Shown: positions 17,073 through 25,155 of the stretch, one piece after another
Layout: every line of letters starts with the position of its first letter
How positions within the stretch are numbered: the first letter of the stretch is position 1
Assembly: GCA_910577255.1 (NCBI GenBank)
Contig: CAJTMH010000001.1
Span: forward strand, 186,001 to 250,000
DNA: 64,000 nucleotides
DNA from: an uncultured Duncaniella sp.
Lineage (GTDB): Bacteria; Bacteroidota; Bacteroidia; Bacteroidales; Muribaculaceae
Reading direction: 5' to 3'
Translations under genes and position numbers: made by a program
The notes under the pieces: model-generated
What the model was told of the DNA's origin: nothing
Database searches by the model: none
Seen by the model: the letters and a program-made list of their open reading frames with translations, nothing else

Positions 17073-17993
17073 TCAGACACATTGTCCCGTATTGGTGTCG
17101 CAGTAATGTTTACCGGTTATTTCATGGATCGTTGTCGGCTCTACAAAATAGCTTTCACCCACAGGGATTATGCTAATCTTGTGTTCTGATTTCATCTTCT
17201 TAACCCAAGAGTCCGCGAGTTGGTCGTCTGGGAAATCGGATGCTTCTTTGACTTCGGCAAGAGCGAGGCGTCCGTGATCCTTGATAAATTCAAGCATGGC
17301 CTCATCGTTGGGTGAGACTTTTTCTATAGGCTTTATTTTACCATCAGTTGCCATCTCGATTACCTTCACAAATGTGTCATAGTCATTATAGCCGCGTAGT
17401 AACACTTGTTTGTCTCCGTATGATACGAGGCAAGTGGGGAATCCAGTCACTCCAAAGGCTTTTGTGATTTTCAAGTCTTCATTAAAGGCTTTTTCTGCGG
17501 AGCCGTCATTTATATGTTTGCGGAATTCGGTTACATCGAGTCCTGCTTCCTGGGCAAGCTTGTCAAGAACGTCTGCATGGGAAGTCATAAGATATTCGGC
17601 AGCTGAAGCCTCTCTCATTCTACGAAGGAAACGGTCAGCCTTCTTCTTGTCGACCATTTGTGCTGCCTTGTATGCGATATTCTGTGGATAAGTGGATGGG
17701 TATTCTCGTGAAAAAAGTGAGAATCCGTTACCTTTTACCGGCATACCGTGATGGCGTGATGCATCTTTCCAATGAGCTTCAATCTGCTGGTTGATACGCG
17801 GGATATCGGCATGCCCTATGCCGTTTGCCGGATCCCATTTCTCCTCAATGTTTTCTACGAGTCCACCCATCACATAACGAAATTCGATTTCGTCTGGGAA
17901 ATGTGTCTCAAGTTTGCGGAACACAGGCTCTAATCCCCAACACCAAGTGCAGAGCGGATCAGTGAAATTAGTTATTACGACTTTCTTTTCCAT
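17073..17993 (-). CDS. DsbA-family (thioredoxin-fold) protein
   Basis: A 306-residue protein with a thioredoxin/DsbA fold. ATG 17993 is preferred to 18035, since the longer frame overlaps the promoter. The redox motif is CTWC at residues 15-18 in DPLCTWCWG, as in FrnE and SpxH/YjbH relatives, and the cis-Pro region appears as GVTGFPTCLV. There is no signal peptide, so it acts in the cytoplasm. The C-terminal quarter (from about 225) is a separate segment with helical character, and the protein ends CDTNTGQCV with two further Cys. Relatives handle oxidative stress or act as adaptors for proteolysis. The promoter shares an operator with the adjacent marR gene, which supports a redox or electrophile stress role. 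Confidence 0.85.
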   Translation of the reverse strand: MEKKVVITNFTDPLCTWCWGLEPVFRKLETHFPDEIEFRYVMGGLVENIEEKWDPANGIGHADIPRINQQIEAHWKDASRHHGMPVKGNGFSLFSREYPSTYPQNIAYKAAQMVDKKKADRFLRRMREASAAEYLMTSHADVLDKLAQEAGLDVTEFRKHINDGSAEKAFNEDLKITKAFGVTGFPTCLVSYGDKQVLLRGYNDYDTFVKVIEMATDGKIKPIEKVSPNDEAMLEFIKDHGRLALAEVKEASDFPDDQLADSWVKKMKSEHKISIIPVGESYFVEPTTIHEITGKHYCDTNTGQCV

Positions 17994-18028
17994 AATAATC
18001 CTGGTTTTTATGATTTTCAGTAAAGTAA

Positions 18029-18061
18029 CAACCATAGGTTTGGAAAAGTTGACTAATCAAT
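18029..18061 (-). promoter_or_regulatory. Promoter of the DsbA-family gene with shared operator
   Basis: On the - strand, TTG (18058-18060), 21 nt, then TATGGTTG (18029-18036) resembles a promoter. TTGACTAATCAAT at 18049-18061 overlaps the -33 box and is identical to the site before marR. Confidence 0.6.
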
Positions 18062-18116
18062 AATTTATTGGCGCCTTATTGCTATAAGCGATTATATTGC
18101 TGTTAATCTGATGTCA

Positions 18117-18926
18117 TCACTCCGTTTGTTGCAGAAGGATGTGGCGTATTGAAGAGTAGAGATGGGGGGTTGAAGCAAGGAGTGAGTGATTGCGGTTGGA
18201 GCGGAGCGATTCTATTATTACCCCCGATTCCGCTGCTATGAGTTGGCCGGCAGCCACATCCCACCGGTTCAGATTCAGCTCCCAATAGGCGTCAAAAAAT
18301 CCTGCGGCTGTATAACAAAGGTCGATAGCGGCTGACCCCATGCGTCGTATGCCGCGCACACATAATGCCATCCGGCAGATCTCTGCGAGATTGTTGTCGG
18401 GGTTGTCGTTGCGGTCGTATGGCATACCTGTGGCGACTACCGCTGTGGATAATTTCGTTTTGTCTGAACAATGTAGGGCGCTTCCGTTCAGCCATGCACC
18501 TCTGCCTTTGACTGCATAGAAACATTCTCCGAGATATGGCGCATATACCACTCCGAGCACAGTCTCCTTGTTGCGTTCCAACGCGATTGAGACACAAAAG
18601 GCTGGAAGACCCATTGCAAAATTGGTAGTGCCGTCCAATGGGTCGATGACCCAGCGCCACTCTCTGTCGTCATTTTCTCTTCCTGACTCCTCGGCGATGA
18701 TTCCATGTGAGGGAAAATGCTGATGGATGAAATTCAGAATCGAGGCCTCGGCCTCTTTGTCGGCTATTGTGACGACATCGCTGTCATTCAGTTTGGTGGA
18801 TTGCTCAAGGTTGCTTTTACGGAAATATTTCATGTGTATGTCTCCGGCATTCTCAGCCATAGTGAAAGCAGCTGAAAGCAATGTCTGATACTCGGGTAAC
18901 TCGGGGATATATTGGGCTAATTTCAT
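18117..18926 (-). CDS. Inositol monophosphatase-family protein
   Basis: A Mg2+-dependent phosphatase of the IMPase/CysQ superfamily, about 269 residues from ATG 18926; the frame extends 13 codons further upstream. The metal-binding signatures are GIIAEESG (Glu), WVIDPLDGTTNF (Asp-x-Leu-Asp) and the distal ELNLNRWDVAAG. RRMGSAAIDLCYTAAGFFDAY is typical of SuhB-like members. Substrates in the family include inositol-1-phosphate and 3'-phosphoadenosine 5'-phosphate; the DGTTNF and NRWDVAAG forms favour the SuhB/IMPase side. It is a single gene on the - strand. Confidence 0.9.
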   Translation of the reverse strand: MKLAQYIPELPEYQTLLSAAFTMAENAGDIHMKYFRKSNLEQSTKLNDSDVVTIADKEAEASILNFIHQHFPSHGIIAEESGRENDDREWRWVIDPLDGTTNFAMGLPAFCVSIALERNKETVLGVVYAPYLGECFYAVKGRGAWLNGSALHCSDKTKLSTAVVATGMPYDRNDNPDNNLAEICRMALCVRGIRRMGSAAIDLCYTAAGFFDAYWELNLNRWDVAAGQLIAAESGVIIESLRSNRNHSLLASTPHLYSSIRHILLQQTE

Positions 18927-19081
18927 GTCTTTGGTGGTTAAGTGTTCATCATAAAAACGACACAACTTAATGTTTATTACCGGAAGATGGTGAATAAAAC
19001 TAACCTCACCGAATATTTACGCTACGACGTCAGAAAGAGCTCCTCACTCGGATGGTGGATTTTGATATATGGTATAAAAAG

Positions 19082-19118
19082 AAGAAAGAGCCAAGTCTTT
19101 ATGACTTAGCTCTTTCTT
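19082..19118 (-). terminator. Terminator of tRNA-Gln
   Basis: A 16-bp stem (19082-19097 with 19103-19118, one G-T pair) with a 5-nt loop begins 5 nt after the tRNA 3' end. The U-rich arm lies at its end in the - direction. Confidence 0.8.
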
Positions 19119-19122
19119 TGTG

Positions 19123-19193
19123 TTGCCTTGGAAGGATTCGAACCCTCACAGGCGGAACCAGAATCCGACGTGCTACCATTACACCACAAGGCA
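19123..19193 (-). tRNA. tRNA-Gln (anticodon CTG)
   Basis: A 71-nt cloverleaf read on the - strand. The 7-bp acceptor stem TGCCTTG/CAAGGCA has discriminator A. The D arm is short (GTG/CAC, loop with TGGTAG). The anticodon loop TTCTGGT sits on a CGGA/TCCG stem, giving anticodon CTG. The T arm is GAGGG-TTCGAAT-CCTTC. CCA is not encoded. A strong promoter is 73 nt upstream and a terminator is 4 nt downstream. Confidence 0.95.
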
Positions 19194-19266
19194 ATTTGTG
19201 TCGGTTGAGAGGTGGGAGATTGTTGTCTCTTAGTGCGCTCGCTTGCGCTCTCTCATTTTGACGGTG

Positions 19267-19298
19267 CAAAGGTAGTGGTAGTTTTTGATATGTGCAAA
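19267..19298 (-). promoter_or_regulatory. tRNA-Gln promoter
   Basis: TTTG (19295-19298), 20 nt, TACCTTTG (19267-19274) on the - strand is a consensus Bacteroidetes housekeeping promoter. The 70-nt leader to the tRNA contains a GC-rich inverted element (GAGCGCAAGCGAGCGC). Confidence 0.8.
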
Positions 19299-19383
19299 TT
19301 TTTTAAAGACTTTTTTGCTAAAAAATAAAGGGAAATGTGGATAAAGCGTGTTTTAGATGAAACTTTGGTCAAGTTTTAACCGT

Positions 19384-20508
19384 TTATTCTTTGTCGGAAT
19401 GATGTGTTTGCAGTGTAGTGTCACGCCGGCTCTCGTGTGGCTTTATGATATATTCGTCATAATAAGCGAGCAGGAGAGTGGTGAGTGGAATGGCTATGAT
19501 TAATCCGATAAGGCCCAGAAGTGTCCCCCATATCGAGAGCGAAAGGAAGATGATGGCCGGATTCATGCTCATGGCTTTGCCGATGATTTTAGGGGTAAGG
19601 ATGAGGTCCTGTATGGCTTGCACTATGATATATACCGCCATCGCTTCCCAAAAGAGTGGCCAGAAGTCCACATTGCCGCTCACGGAACACACTATGCAGA
19701 TGAGTGTGGTTGGGATGAGTGATATGAGCTGGAGGTATGGCACCATGTTGAGGAGGCCTATGAACATGCCGAGCACTACGGCAAGTGGAAGGCCTATGAT
19801 AAGGAAGCCGATACTGAAGAGTATGCCGACAATGAATGCTACCAATGCTTGCCCGCGGAAATAGTGGTTCATGGATACTTTGACGTCGTGGGCTATCTTA
19901 AAGACGATATGGCGGTATTTTGGCATCACCATGCGGCGAAATCCGGTGTAGATGCGTTCGTAATCAATCATTATGAACACTACATATAGAAATACTATGA
20001 TCCAACTGAACAGGGAGAGCAGCAGTGAGATGGAACCAGTGATGACTGACCATGAGGTGGAAAGCCCTTCCTCTATCATTTTTATCCATTCCTCCCTGGT
20101 GAGTTTGGAGGCAATAAGCTCGAAGTCGACATGACGCCTTAGGAATTCGTGCAGGCTTTCAGGCACGAATGGGATCTGATGGCGTGTAGTGGTATATGTC
20201 TTCAGCATAGCTGCCATTTCGGCCGACTCGCTTATGACCATCGGGACTATGAAGTAACAGAGTACCATGAGGAAGAACGTCATCTCGAAAAGGGTAACGA
20301 ATGTGGCGAGGACGCGGCCTTTTAGTTTGAGCAGCTGGCGGTTGAATTGGACGAACGGTTCGAATATATAAGCTATCAGACATCCTACGCAGAAGGGCAA
20401 TAGCACACCTTTGAGGATGTTGATGAGCCATACGATTCCGATGAAGAGTACGCAATTTATCACGAGCCTTACCGTGCGGTCAAGGTCATAGGGTTGGCGG
20501 GTAAGCAT
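19384..20508 (-). CDS. AI-2E family (PerM-like) transporter
   Basis: A 374-residue polytopic inner-membrane protein with about eight hydrophobic segments. The N-terminal pair (VINCVLFIGIVWLINILKGV, then LLPFCVGCLIAYIFEPFV) is followed by a soluble central stretch rich in helices (about 100-150). The C-terminal helices contain the family-type LTPKIIGKAMSMNPAIIFLSL motif. Members include TqsA, linked to autoinducer-2 export, and Na+/H+ antiporters. The substrate cannot be told from sequence. It diverges from the MFS gene at 20630. Confidence 0.9.
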   Translation of the reverse strand: MLTRQPYDLDRTVRLVINCVLFIGIVWLINILKGVLLPFCVGCLIAYIFEPFVQFNRQLLKLKGRVLATFVTLFEMTFFLMVLCYFIVPMVISESAEMAAMLKTYTTTRHQIPFVPESLHEFLRRHVDFELIASKLTREEWIKMIEEGLSTSWSVITGSISLLLSLFSWIIVFLYVVFIMIDYERIYTGFRRMVMPKYRHIVFKIAHDVKVSMNHYFRGQALVAFIVGILFSIGFLIIGLPLAVVLGMFIGLLNMVPYLQLISLIPTTLICIVCSVSGNVDFWPLFWEAMAVYIIVQAIQDLILTPKIIGKAMSMNPAIIFLSLSIWGTLLGLIGLIIAIPLTTLLLAYYDEYIIKPHESRRDTTLQTHHSDKE

Positions 20509-20572
20509 GTTTCTGATGATTGATTTATGACACGAAATTACGAATTATATTCTGAAATTCCATTATTTTCAC

Positions 20573-20580
20573 TACTTTTG
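20573..20580 (+). promoter_or_regulatory. -7 box of the 20630 MFS gene
   Basis: TACTTTTG fits TAnnTTTG and lies 49 nt before the ATG. No clear -33 TTTG is visible. Confidence 0.45.
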
Positions 20581-20629
20581 TCAAAAATATATAAAATTAA
20601 TACCTTATAAATATTAGTAACTATTTCTG

Positions 20630-22069
20630 ATGGAACAGACTTCCAAAACTAATGCTGCACGTCGGCTGCTGTCCGACAGTGTCCTGGCTCGCTGGGTAGC
20701 CTTGACTCTTGTGGCTTCCATGATGTTTTTCGCGTATATGTTTGTTGATGTCATGTCGCCGTTGCAGGCGCTTGTCAACGACAACCTTGGCTGGTCAGCC
20801 GAAGCCTTCGGTTATTATGCCGGTGCCGAGTATATGCTTAACGTGTTCGGTTTTCTAATTCTTGCCGGTATCATTCTCGATAAGATGGGAGTGCGATTCA
20901 CAGGTGTGCTCTCGGCCTCTGTGATGGTGATCGGAGCAGTCATAAAGCTATATGCTATCAGCAGCTGGTTCACAGGAACCGCCTTGGAGCAATGGCTTAA
21001 CTCATGGTGGGTAGAGATGCCCGGTAGCGCTAAATTGGCGGCTTTCGGCTTCATGATCTTCGGTTGCGGCTGTGAGATGGCCGGTATTACTGTGAGCAAG
21101 GCTATAGCAAAATGGTTTGAGGGCAAGGAGATGGCTTTGGCCATGGGTATCGAAATGGCTATTGCGCGTCTTGGCGTGTTCGCCGTGCTTTCGCTTTCTC
21201 CTCGTCTGTCGATGTGGATGGGTGGAGATCCATCGGTAGTTGTGCCGGTAGCATTCTGCACCGCGCTTCTCATCATCGGTCTGCTCTCATATACAGTGTT
21301 TACGATAATGGACACTCGCCTTGACCATCAGCTCGGAGCCAAGGAGGGTGAAGTGGAAAGCGAAGAGGAATTCAAGCTCAGCGATGTGGCCAACCTGTTT
21401 CGCAGCCGTCTGTTCTGGATCATAGCGTTGCTGTGTGTGCTTTACTATTCGGCCATTTTCCCCTTCCAGCGATTTGGCACCAATATGCTTCAGTGTAATC
21501 TTCAGATTTCCGACACCGAGGCTGCTGACCTTTTGCGTTGGTTCCCCATCGGTGCACTCTGTCTCACCCCGCCGCTCGGCTACCTGCTTGACAAGATAGG
21601 ACGTGGTGCCACAATGCTTATCCTCGGTTCTATTCTTCTCATTTGCTGTCACCTCATTTTTGCCTTGCTGCTTCCGGCTTATCCTTCCAAAGCACTTGCC
21701 TTGACCACCATCATTGTGCTCGGTGTGTCATTCTCGCTCGTGCCTGCAGCCTTGTGGCCATCAGTGCCCAAAGTGATGGATGCCCGATTCCTCGGCAGTG
21801 CCTATTCATTGATTTTCTGGGTGCAGAATATCGGTCTGTTCGGGGTGCCTATCCTTTTCGGTAAGTTCCTTGAGGCTTCCAATCCCGGTGTATCTGATCC
21901 GATGGATTATGACTATACTAACCCGATGTTGATGTTTGCCGCCCTTGGTGGTCTTGCCCTGCTGTTTGCGTTGTGGCTCAAATATCTTAATGGTAAGCAT
22001 CATTATGGCCTTGAGTCTCCCAACATCAAGAAGGATTATGATGAAATGCGTCTTGATGGCGAGGCATAA
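20630..22069 (+). CDS. MFS transporter, 12 transmembrane segments
   Basis: A 479-residue major facilitator superfamily protein. The N-terminal tail is short, and helix 1 starts near WVALTLVASMMFF. The MFS loop-2/3 motif appears as GIILDKMGVRFTG (about 83-95) and its second-half counterpart as GYLLDKIGRGATM. The central cytoplasmic loop carries an acidic stretch (EGEVESEEEF). The last helix is followed by LKYLNGKHHYGLESPNIKK. The overall pattern is close to the widespread Bacteroidetes MFS proteins related to eukaryotic MFSD1-type carriers. The substrate is unknown. Although it is in the same window, the distance and strong flanking signals give no reason to join it to the oxalate genes. Confidence 0.85.
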   Translation: MEQTSKTNAARRLLSDSVLARWVALTLVASMMFFAYMFVDVMSPLQALVNDNLGWSAEAFGYYAGAEYMLNVFGFLILAGIILDKMGVRFTGVLSASVMVIGAVIKLYAISSWFTGTALEQWLNSWWVEMPGSAKLAAFGFMIFGCGCEMAGITVSKAIAKWFEGKEMALAMGIEMAIARLGVFAVLSLSPRLSMWMGGDPSVVVPVAFCTALLIIGLLSYTVFTIMDTRLDHQLGAKEGEVESEEEFKLSDVANLFRSRLFWIIALLCVLYYSAIFPFQRFGTNMLQCNLQISDTEAADLLRWFPIGALCLTPPLGYLLDKIGRGATMLILGSILLICCHLIFALLLPAYPSKALALTTIIVLGVSFSLVPAALWPSVPKVMDARFLGSAYSLIFWVQNIGLFGVPILFGKFLEASNPGVSDPMDYDYTNPMLMFAALGGLALLFALWLKYLNGKHHYGLESPNIKKDYDEMRLDGEA

Positions 22070-22096
22070 GAGAATGTAATATAACAACATAATAGA

Positions 22097-22143
22097 ATAT
22101 AGAATCCGGACAATGTCATAAATACATTGTCCGGATTCTATAT
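22097..22143 (+). terminator. Strong terminator after the MFS gene
   Basis: A perfect 19-bp stem (22097-22115 with 22125-22143) with a 9-nt loop is followed by TTTATTCTATT. It marks the left edge of the AT-rich accessory patch. Confidence 0.9.
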
Positions 22144-22252
22144 TTTATTCTATTAAGGTGGTAGCTGCGATCTGATATACTGGGAATATTTGTTTTTTGT
22201 AATTGTGCAGAGGCTGGGGTGGTGTCGGATATCCTTAATCACCCGATTGTGT

Positions 22253-23014
22253 TCACTTTGTCAAGCCTTTGATTTCTGATATTAGTTTCAAGACCAGATC
22301 ATAGGGAATCATGTCTTTCTTCTCCTCTTTTATGATAGCGGCCTCGTCATAGTGACAACTGTTTTCCTGAGAGGACAGATGGTTGTCGAGCAGACGGTCA
22401 ATCGCAGCGTTGATGCGTTTCATAGAGTCATTTATATCTGTCGACAGGGAATTGAGCGAAGTCAACAGTCCTTCCACGTATTCAATCTCATGGATATGTT
22501 TAGCCAGGATTACAAGCTGACGTTGGGCTCGGTTGAGTTGTGAAATGAATGCCCATAGCAACGCACCTCCCACAGGTATCGGGAGCATGATGAAGATGTA
22601 GTCGCGCCATGACGGAAAATCCTGAGCGTCTCTGAATTTATAGCATATCACAATCTCTAACATCACTATGATGGCTATAACTATGATAGTGAGAGCAAGA
22701 TAAAGGTAAAACAAGCACTTCAGACGGTTATGTTCCTCCTTGATCGGTGCGAGGTAGGACTTCATCTCGGTGAATACACTCTTTATCTTACTGTTCCACT
22801 CCGCTACGGCATTTTCCTGTTTCTTTTTCTTTTCGAGTTCTGATTGATACAGGCTGATTTGCTGGTTTGCTTTTCCAAGGGATTGCTCAATCGACTTAAT
22901 GCGCAGGGCCTGTGCTTCACGCTCTCTTTCCGAAGACTGGTTATTCCGTTCCGTTTCCTTTTGAAGCTCAACCAGTCGTTTTTGAAGTTCATCACGCTCT
23001 TGCTCAGCCTCGCT
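22253..23014 (-). pseudogene. 5'-truncated coiled-coil membrane protein
   Basis: The frame is open from a TAA at 23015-23017 to the stop at 22253, about 253 codons. The only Met that would give an ORF is at 22765 (170 codons). The 83 codons before that Met read as an excellent charged coiled coil (EAEQERDELQKRLVELQKET and on), so the coding sequence clearly began further upstream and is cut off. After the coiled coil come two transmembrane segments (about CLFYLYLALTIIVIAIIVML and YIFIMLPIPVGGALLWAFI), then a second helical region and a tail with EEKKDMIPYDLVLKL. I do not recognise the family. It may be a C-terminal remnant of a larger membrane-anchored coiled-coil protein. Translation from 22765 cannot be excluded. 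Confidence 0.7.
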
Positions 23015-23017
23015 TTA

Positions 23018-23714
23018 CAATGGTGTACTTGGTACACCGGTACACCAATTTCACCAATATAGTTATTTCAATTACCTATACCAACACAATCCTCAATGGG
23101 GTATAGATAAGTGGACCGATGAAAAGTAAATGCCAAAGTGTCAATACTGTCAAGGGGTAGATTGTGAATTGAGAGATAAAACTCTTCCTATAATTGGCTC
23201 TATTCTGAGAGTAACAAGTATGGCAATGAAAAAAGAATAGGCATCAGTAGTAATGGCAAGATACCTTTAGAGGAACTCTAAAGGGCTGAATCCTGTCCGA
23301 TGGTTTGATTTATTGATAAGATTTCACCCAGAATAAATATGGCTGGAAAAAGGGAAAAAAGCGATGACTGAAAGACGGAGAAGATTCGGAGTGGCAAGGA
23401 TATGTTATGGGATTTCTTTTTCAAAGCGACCAACATAACTCCGCAACTTCTATCGAAGTCGCTCTTTGTTTCACCCGATGGGAATAGTGTTAGTCGATGA
23501 CGAAGAAAAATGGCTACGATGACAGTAATCACCATAGCCATATATGTAGTTTTCTGTCGATAATGAGTGCAGTTCCATCCGTCCAGTGGCAGCACGGAAA
23601 TTACGACAGTCGGAAGTTCCTTAGCACATTAGGGAATTTTCCTAGCCGCATTGACAAGTCAACACTGAAAATATCCCGAATTAGCCAAAGGTCAACCTTT
23701 GGGATATCAGTATA
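23018..23714. other. Spacer without convincing genes (decayed DNA)
   Basis: About 700 bp right of the truncation point. Short frames exist on both strands but none has a recognisable domain or start context. At 23022-23038 a GGTGTAC/GTACACC inverted repeat touches the breakpoint, and a GGTACACC copy follows. A 36-codon Cys-containing frame (23130-23240) is the only compact ORF and is not supported further. The stretch looks like eroded sequence. Confidence 0.5.
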
Positions 23715-24179
23715 TCAATTGCGGGTATCTTCCTTTTCAAAATATTTCAATATATCATCAATCGTACTTTTGAAAAAAGTACCATAGTCAGACTGAATAT
23801 TATTCTCCTCCCAGACCTTAAAGCACTTCTGGCCAATCACCTTGTGGAAAGACATCTGATACTTTCTTCCGCAACTCTCAAATTCAAAAATGTCACCTTT
23901 CTTTCCATCATTTAGAGCGGCGGATAAATCTTTAAGGTTGGAAATAATTTCCTCTTTTGTCCCCAAGAAAAGAATAATCGGCTCAAAGTATCGAGAGTTA
24001 TTTTTGAGAGTTACTGAATAGACATCTACATCGTCTAATGCAGATTTATATAGTGGCACCGATCCAGTGGTGAAAGACTTTACTTTCTCTACTGATGCTG
24101 ATTTCTTGAGCTGTGCTTCTGCTGGTGACACCACAAATAGAAAAGCTAGCAAAATCAAGATGAATTTAATTTGTTTCAT
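23715..24179 (-). CDS. Small secreted protein of unknown function
   Basis: From ATG 24179 this gives a 154-residue product with a clear signal peptide (Lys-rich start, hydrophobic core, cleavage near AEAQ at about residue 22). The frame is open 31 codons further upstream, but that part overlaps the next gene and does not look like a leader. The mature protein is a mixed alpha/beta type with NNSRYFEPIILFLGTKEEI, two Cys (ESCGRKY and QKCFKVW) and a charged C-terminus (YFEKEDTRN). No family is recognised. It lies within the AT-rich patch, downstream of two other small orphan genes on the same strand. Confidence 0.65.
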   Translation of the reverse strand: MKQIKFILILLAFLFVVSPAEAQLKKSASVEKVKSFTTGSVPLYKSALDDVDVYSVTLKNNSRYFEPIILFLGTKEEIISNLKDLSAALNDGKKGDIFEFESCGRKYQMSFHKVIGQKCFKVWEENNIQSDYGTFFKSTIDDILKYFEKEDTRN

Positions 24180-24213
24180 TTTGTGAAATGATATGTTATT
24201 GCGAATGTTAATT

Positions 24214-24630
24214 TCAATGTTTATATGGGATAAAGTACTGTGAAATATCCCAGTCGTGGCATTTGGATTCACGCCTAATTAATCTTGTACCATCCTTGAT
24301 TATTGTAAAATTTTCACGTCCTCCCTTTACTCCTCCTACTATGTTGTGAGTTCGATATTCATTGAAGAGTTCTGATGGTATCAGAAAGAATCCAATGTAA
24401 TCAGCGGCAAGACATAGATAATCTACGTTTTCCTTAATTATAATGTCAGGATCAATGCTGTACCACCAATTTTTATTGGAATAACCATAGTCCTTAGAAC
24501 CCCTATAATATATTTTACCAATAGGCGTACTAAATATTTTACGTCTACCGATTTGGCTTATCATTCGCAAATCAAATTCAAGAAAACTTGATATCTGAGT
24601 AAAAGTCAATGATGATGCGGATTTTGACAT
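24214..24630 (-). CDS. Hypothetical protein, cytoplasmic
   Basis: A 138-residue protein with no signal peptide or membrane segment. Notable stretches are YYRGSKDYGYSNKNWWYSID, DYLCLAADYIGFFLIPSEL and HDWDISQYFIPY. The last two resemble beta-strand segments in small nuclease-like proteins of mobile DNA, but no catalytic motif can be assigned, so I leave it unnamed. The start ATG 24630 is preceded by AT-rich DNA. It is 34 nt upstream of the secreted protein gene and downstream of the lipoprotein gene, all on the - strand. Confidence 0.55.
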   Translation of the reverse strand: MSKSASSLTFTQISSFLEFDLRMISQIGRRKIFSTPIGKIYYRGSKDYGYSNKNWWYSIDPDIIIKENVDYLCLAADYIGFFLIPSELFNEYRTHNIVGGVKGGRENFTIIKDGTRLIRRESKCHDWDISQYFIPYKH

Positions 24631-24669
24631 ATTATTAACTGTCTATGACATAAATGTCGGGATAATACT

Positions 24670-25155
24670 TCATTCTGAATATCTTAATTCCATCGCTTTT
24701 GAATAATTTTCTTCAGCTAATTCTCTACAGGCCCTGGCTTTTAGTTTCAACTCCATAGCATATAGAAACTCGTTAGGGTGAGTTACAAAGAGATTTTCAG
24801 CTTTAGAAACTGTGCTTATATCTACGTCGAATAATTCTCCAACGTAATATTCATTTTCATGTATGAACTGTATTTTTTCTCTATTAGTTGAACAACGACG
24901 CCATTTGCCACATAACATCTTAAATTCGACCTTATATTTTGCATATACAGGTGCAAGTTCTCTCATTTTTGCCTTAAAACGAGGAGTTTGTTCAATCTCC
25001 TCCATTGTCATCTCCGAGATTGGCTTCTCCTCTGGAACGATGGTGTCAATAGCTTGTCCTTTACCATTATCAGTATTGGTTGGCTGATTGTTACAGGAGC
25101 AAATCGTCAAAAAAACAATTAAGTAATACAATTTCTTAAAAACCTTAAATGTCAT
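24670..25155 (-). CDS. Small lipoprotein of unknown function
   Basis: Starting at ATG 25155, a 161-residue protein carries a lipoprotein signal: basic and hydrophobic MTFKVFKKLYYLIVFLTIC, then SCNNQ, with the Cys of FLTICSC as lipid site. A Thr/Asn-rich linker and an acidic patch (VPEEKPISEMTMEEIEQ) follow. The rest is predicted helical, with many Lys and Glu (RFKAKMRELAPVYAKYKVEF, then LKARACRELAEENYSKAMEL). No family is recognised. Bacteroidetes lipoproteins of this kind usually sit in the inner or outer membrane facing the periplasm. The frame is open 22 codons upstream, but the Cys position decides the start. Confidence 0.65.
   Translation of the reverse strand: MTFKVFKKLYYLIVFLTICSCNNQPTNTDNGKGQAIDTIVPEEKPISEMTMEEIEQTPRFKAKMRELAPVYAKYKVEFKMLCGKWRRCSTNREKIQFIHENEYYVGELFDVDISTVSKAENLFVTHPNEFLYAMELKLKARACRELAEENYSKAMELRYSE

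Noticed and set aside
20630..22069. MFS protein as the oxalate/formate antiporter OxlT
   Set aside because: It lacks clear OxlT-type features, is 17 kb from the oxalate genes and has its own promoter and terminator.
23130..23240. 36-codon frame with three Cys (CxxC and a third Cys)
   Set aside because: No homologue recognised, poor start context, and located in decayed DNA; a chance frame is as likely.
23278..23787. Overlapping frames on both strands of about 95-105 codons
   Set aside because: Neither shows domain patterns or coding bias; they mirror each other through an imperfect inverted sequence around 23508-23540.
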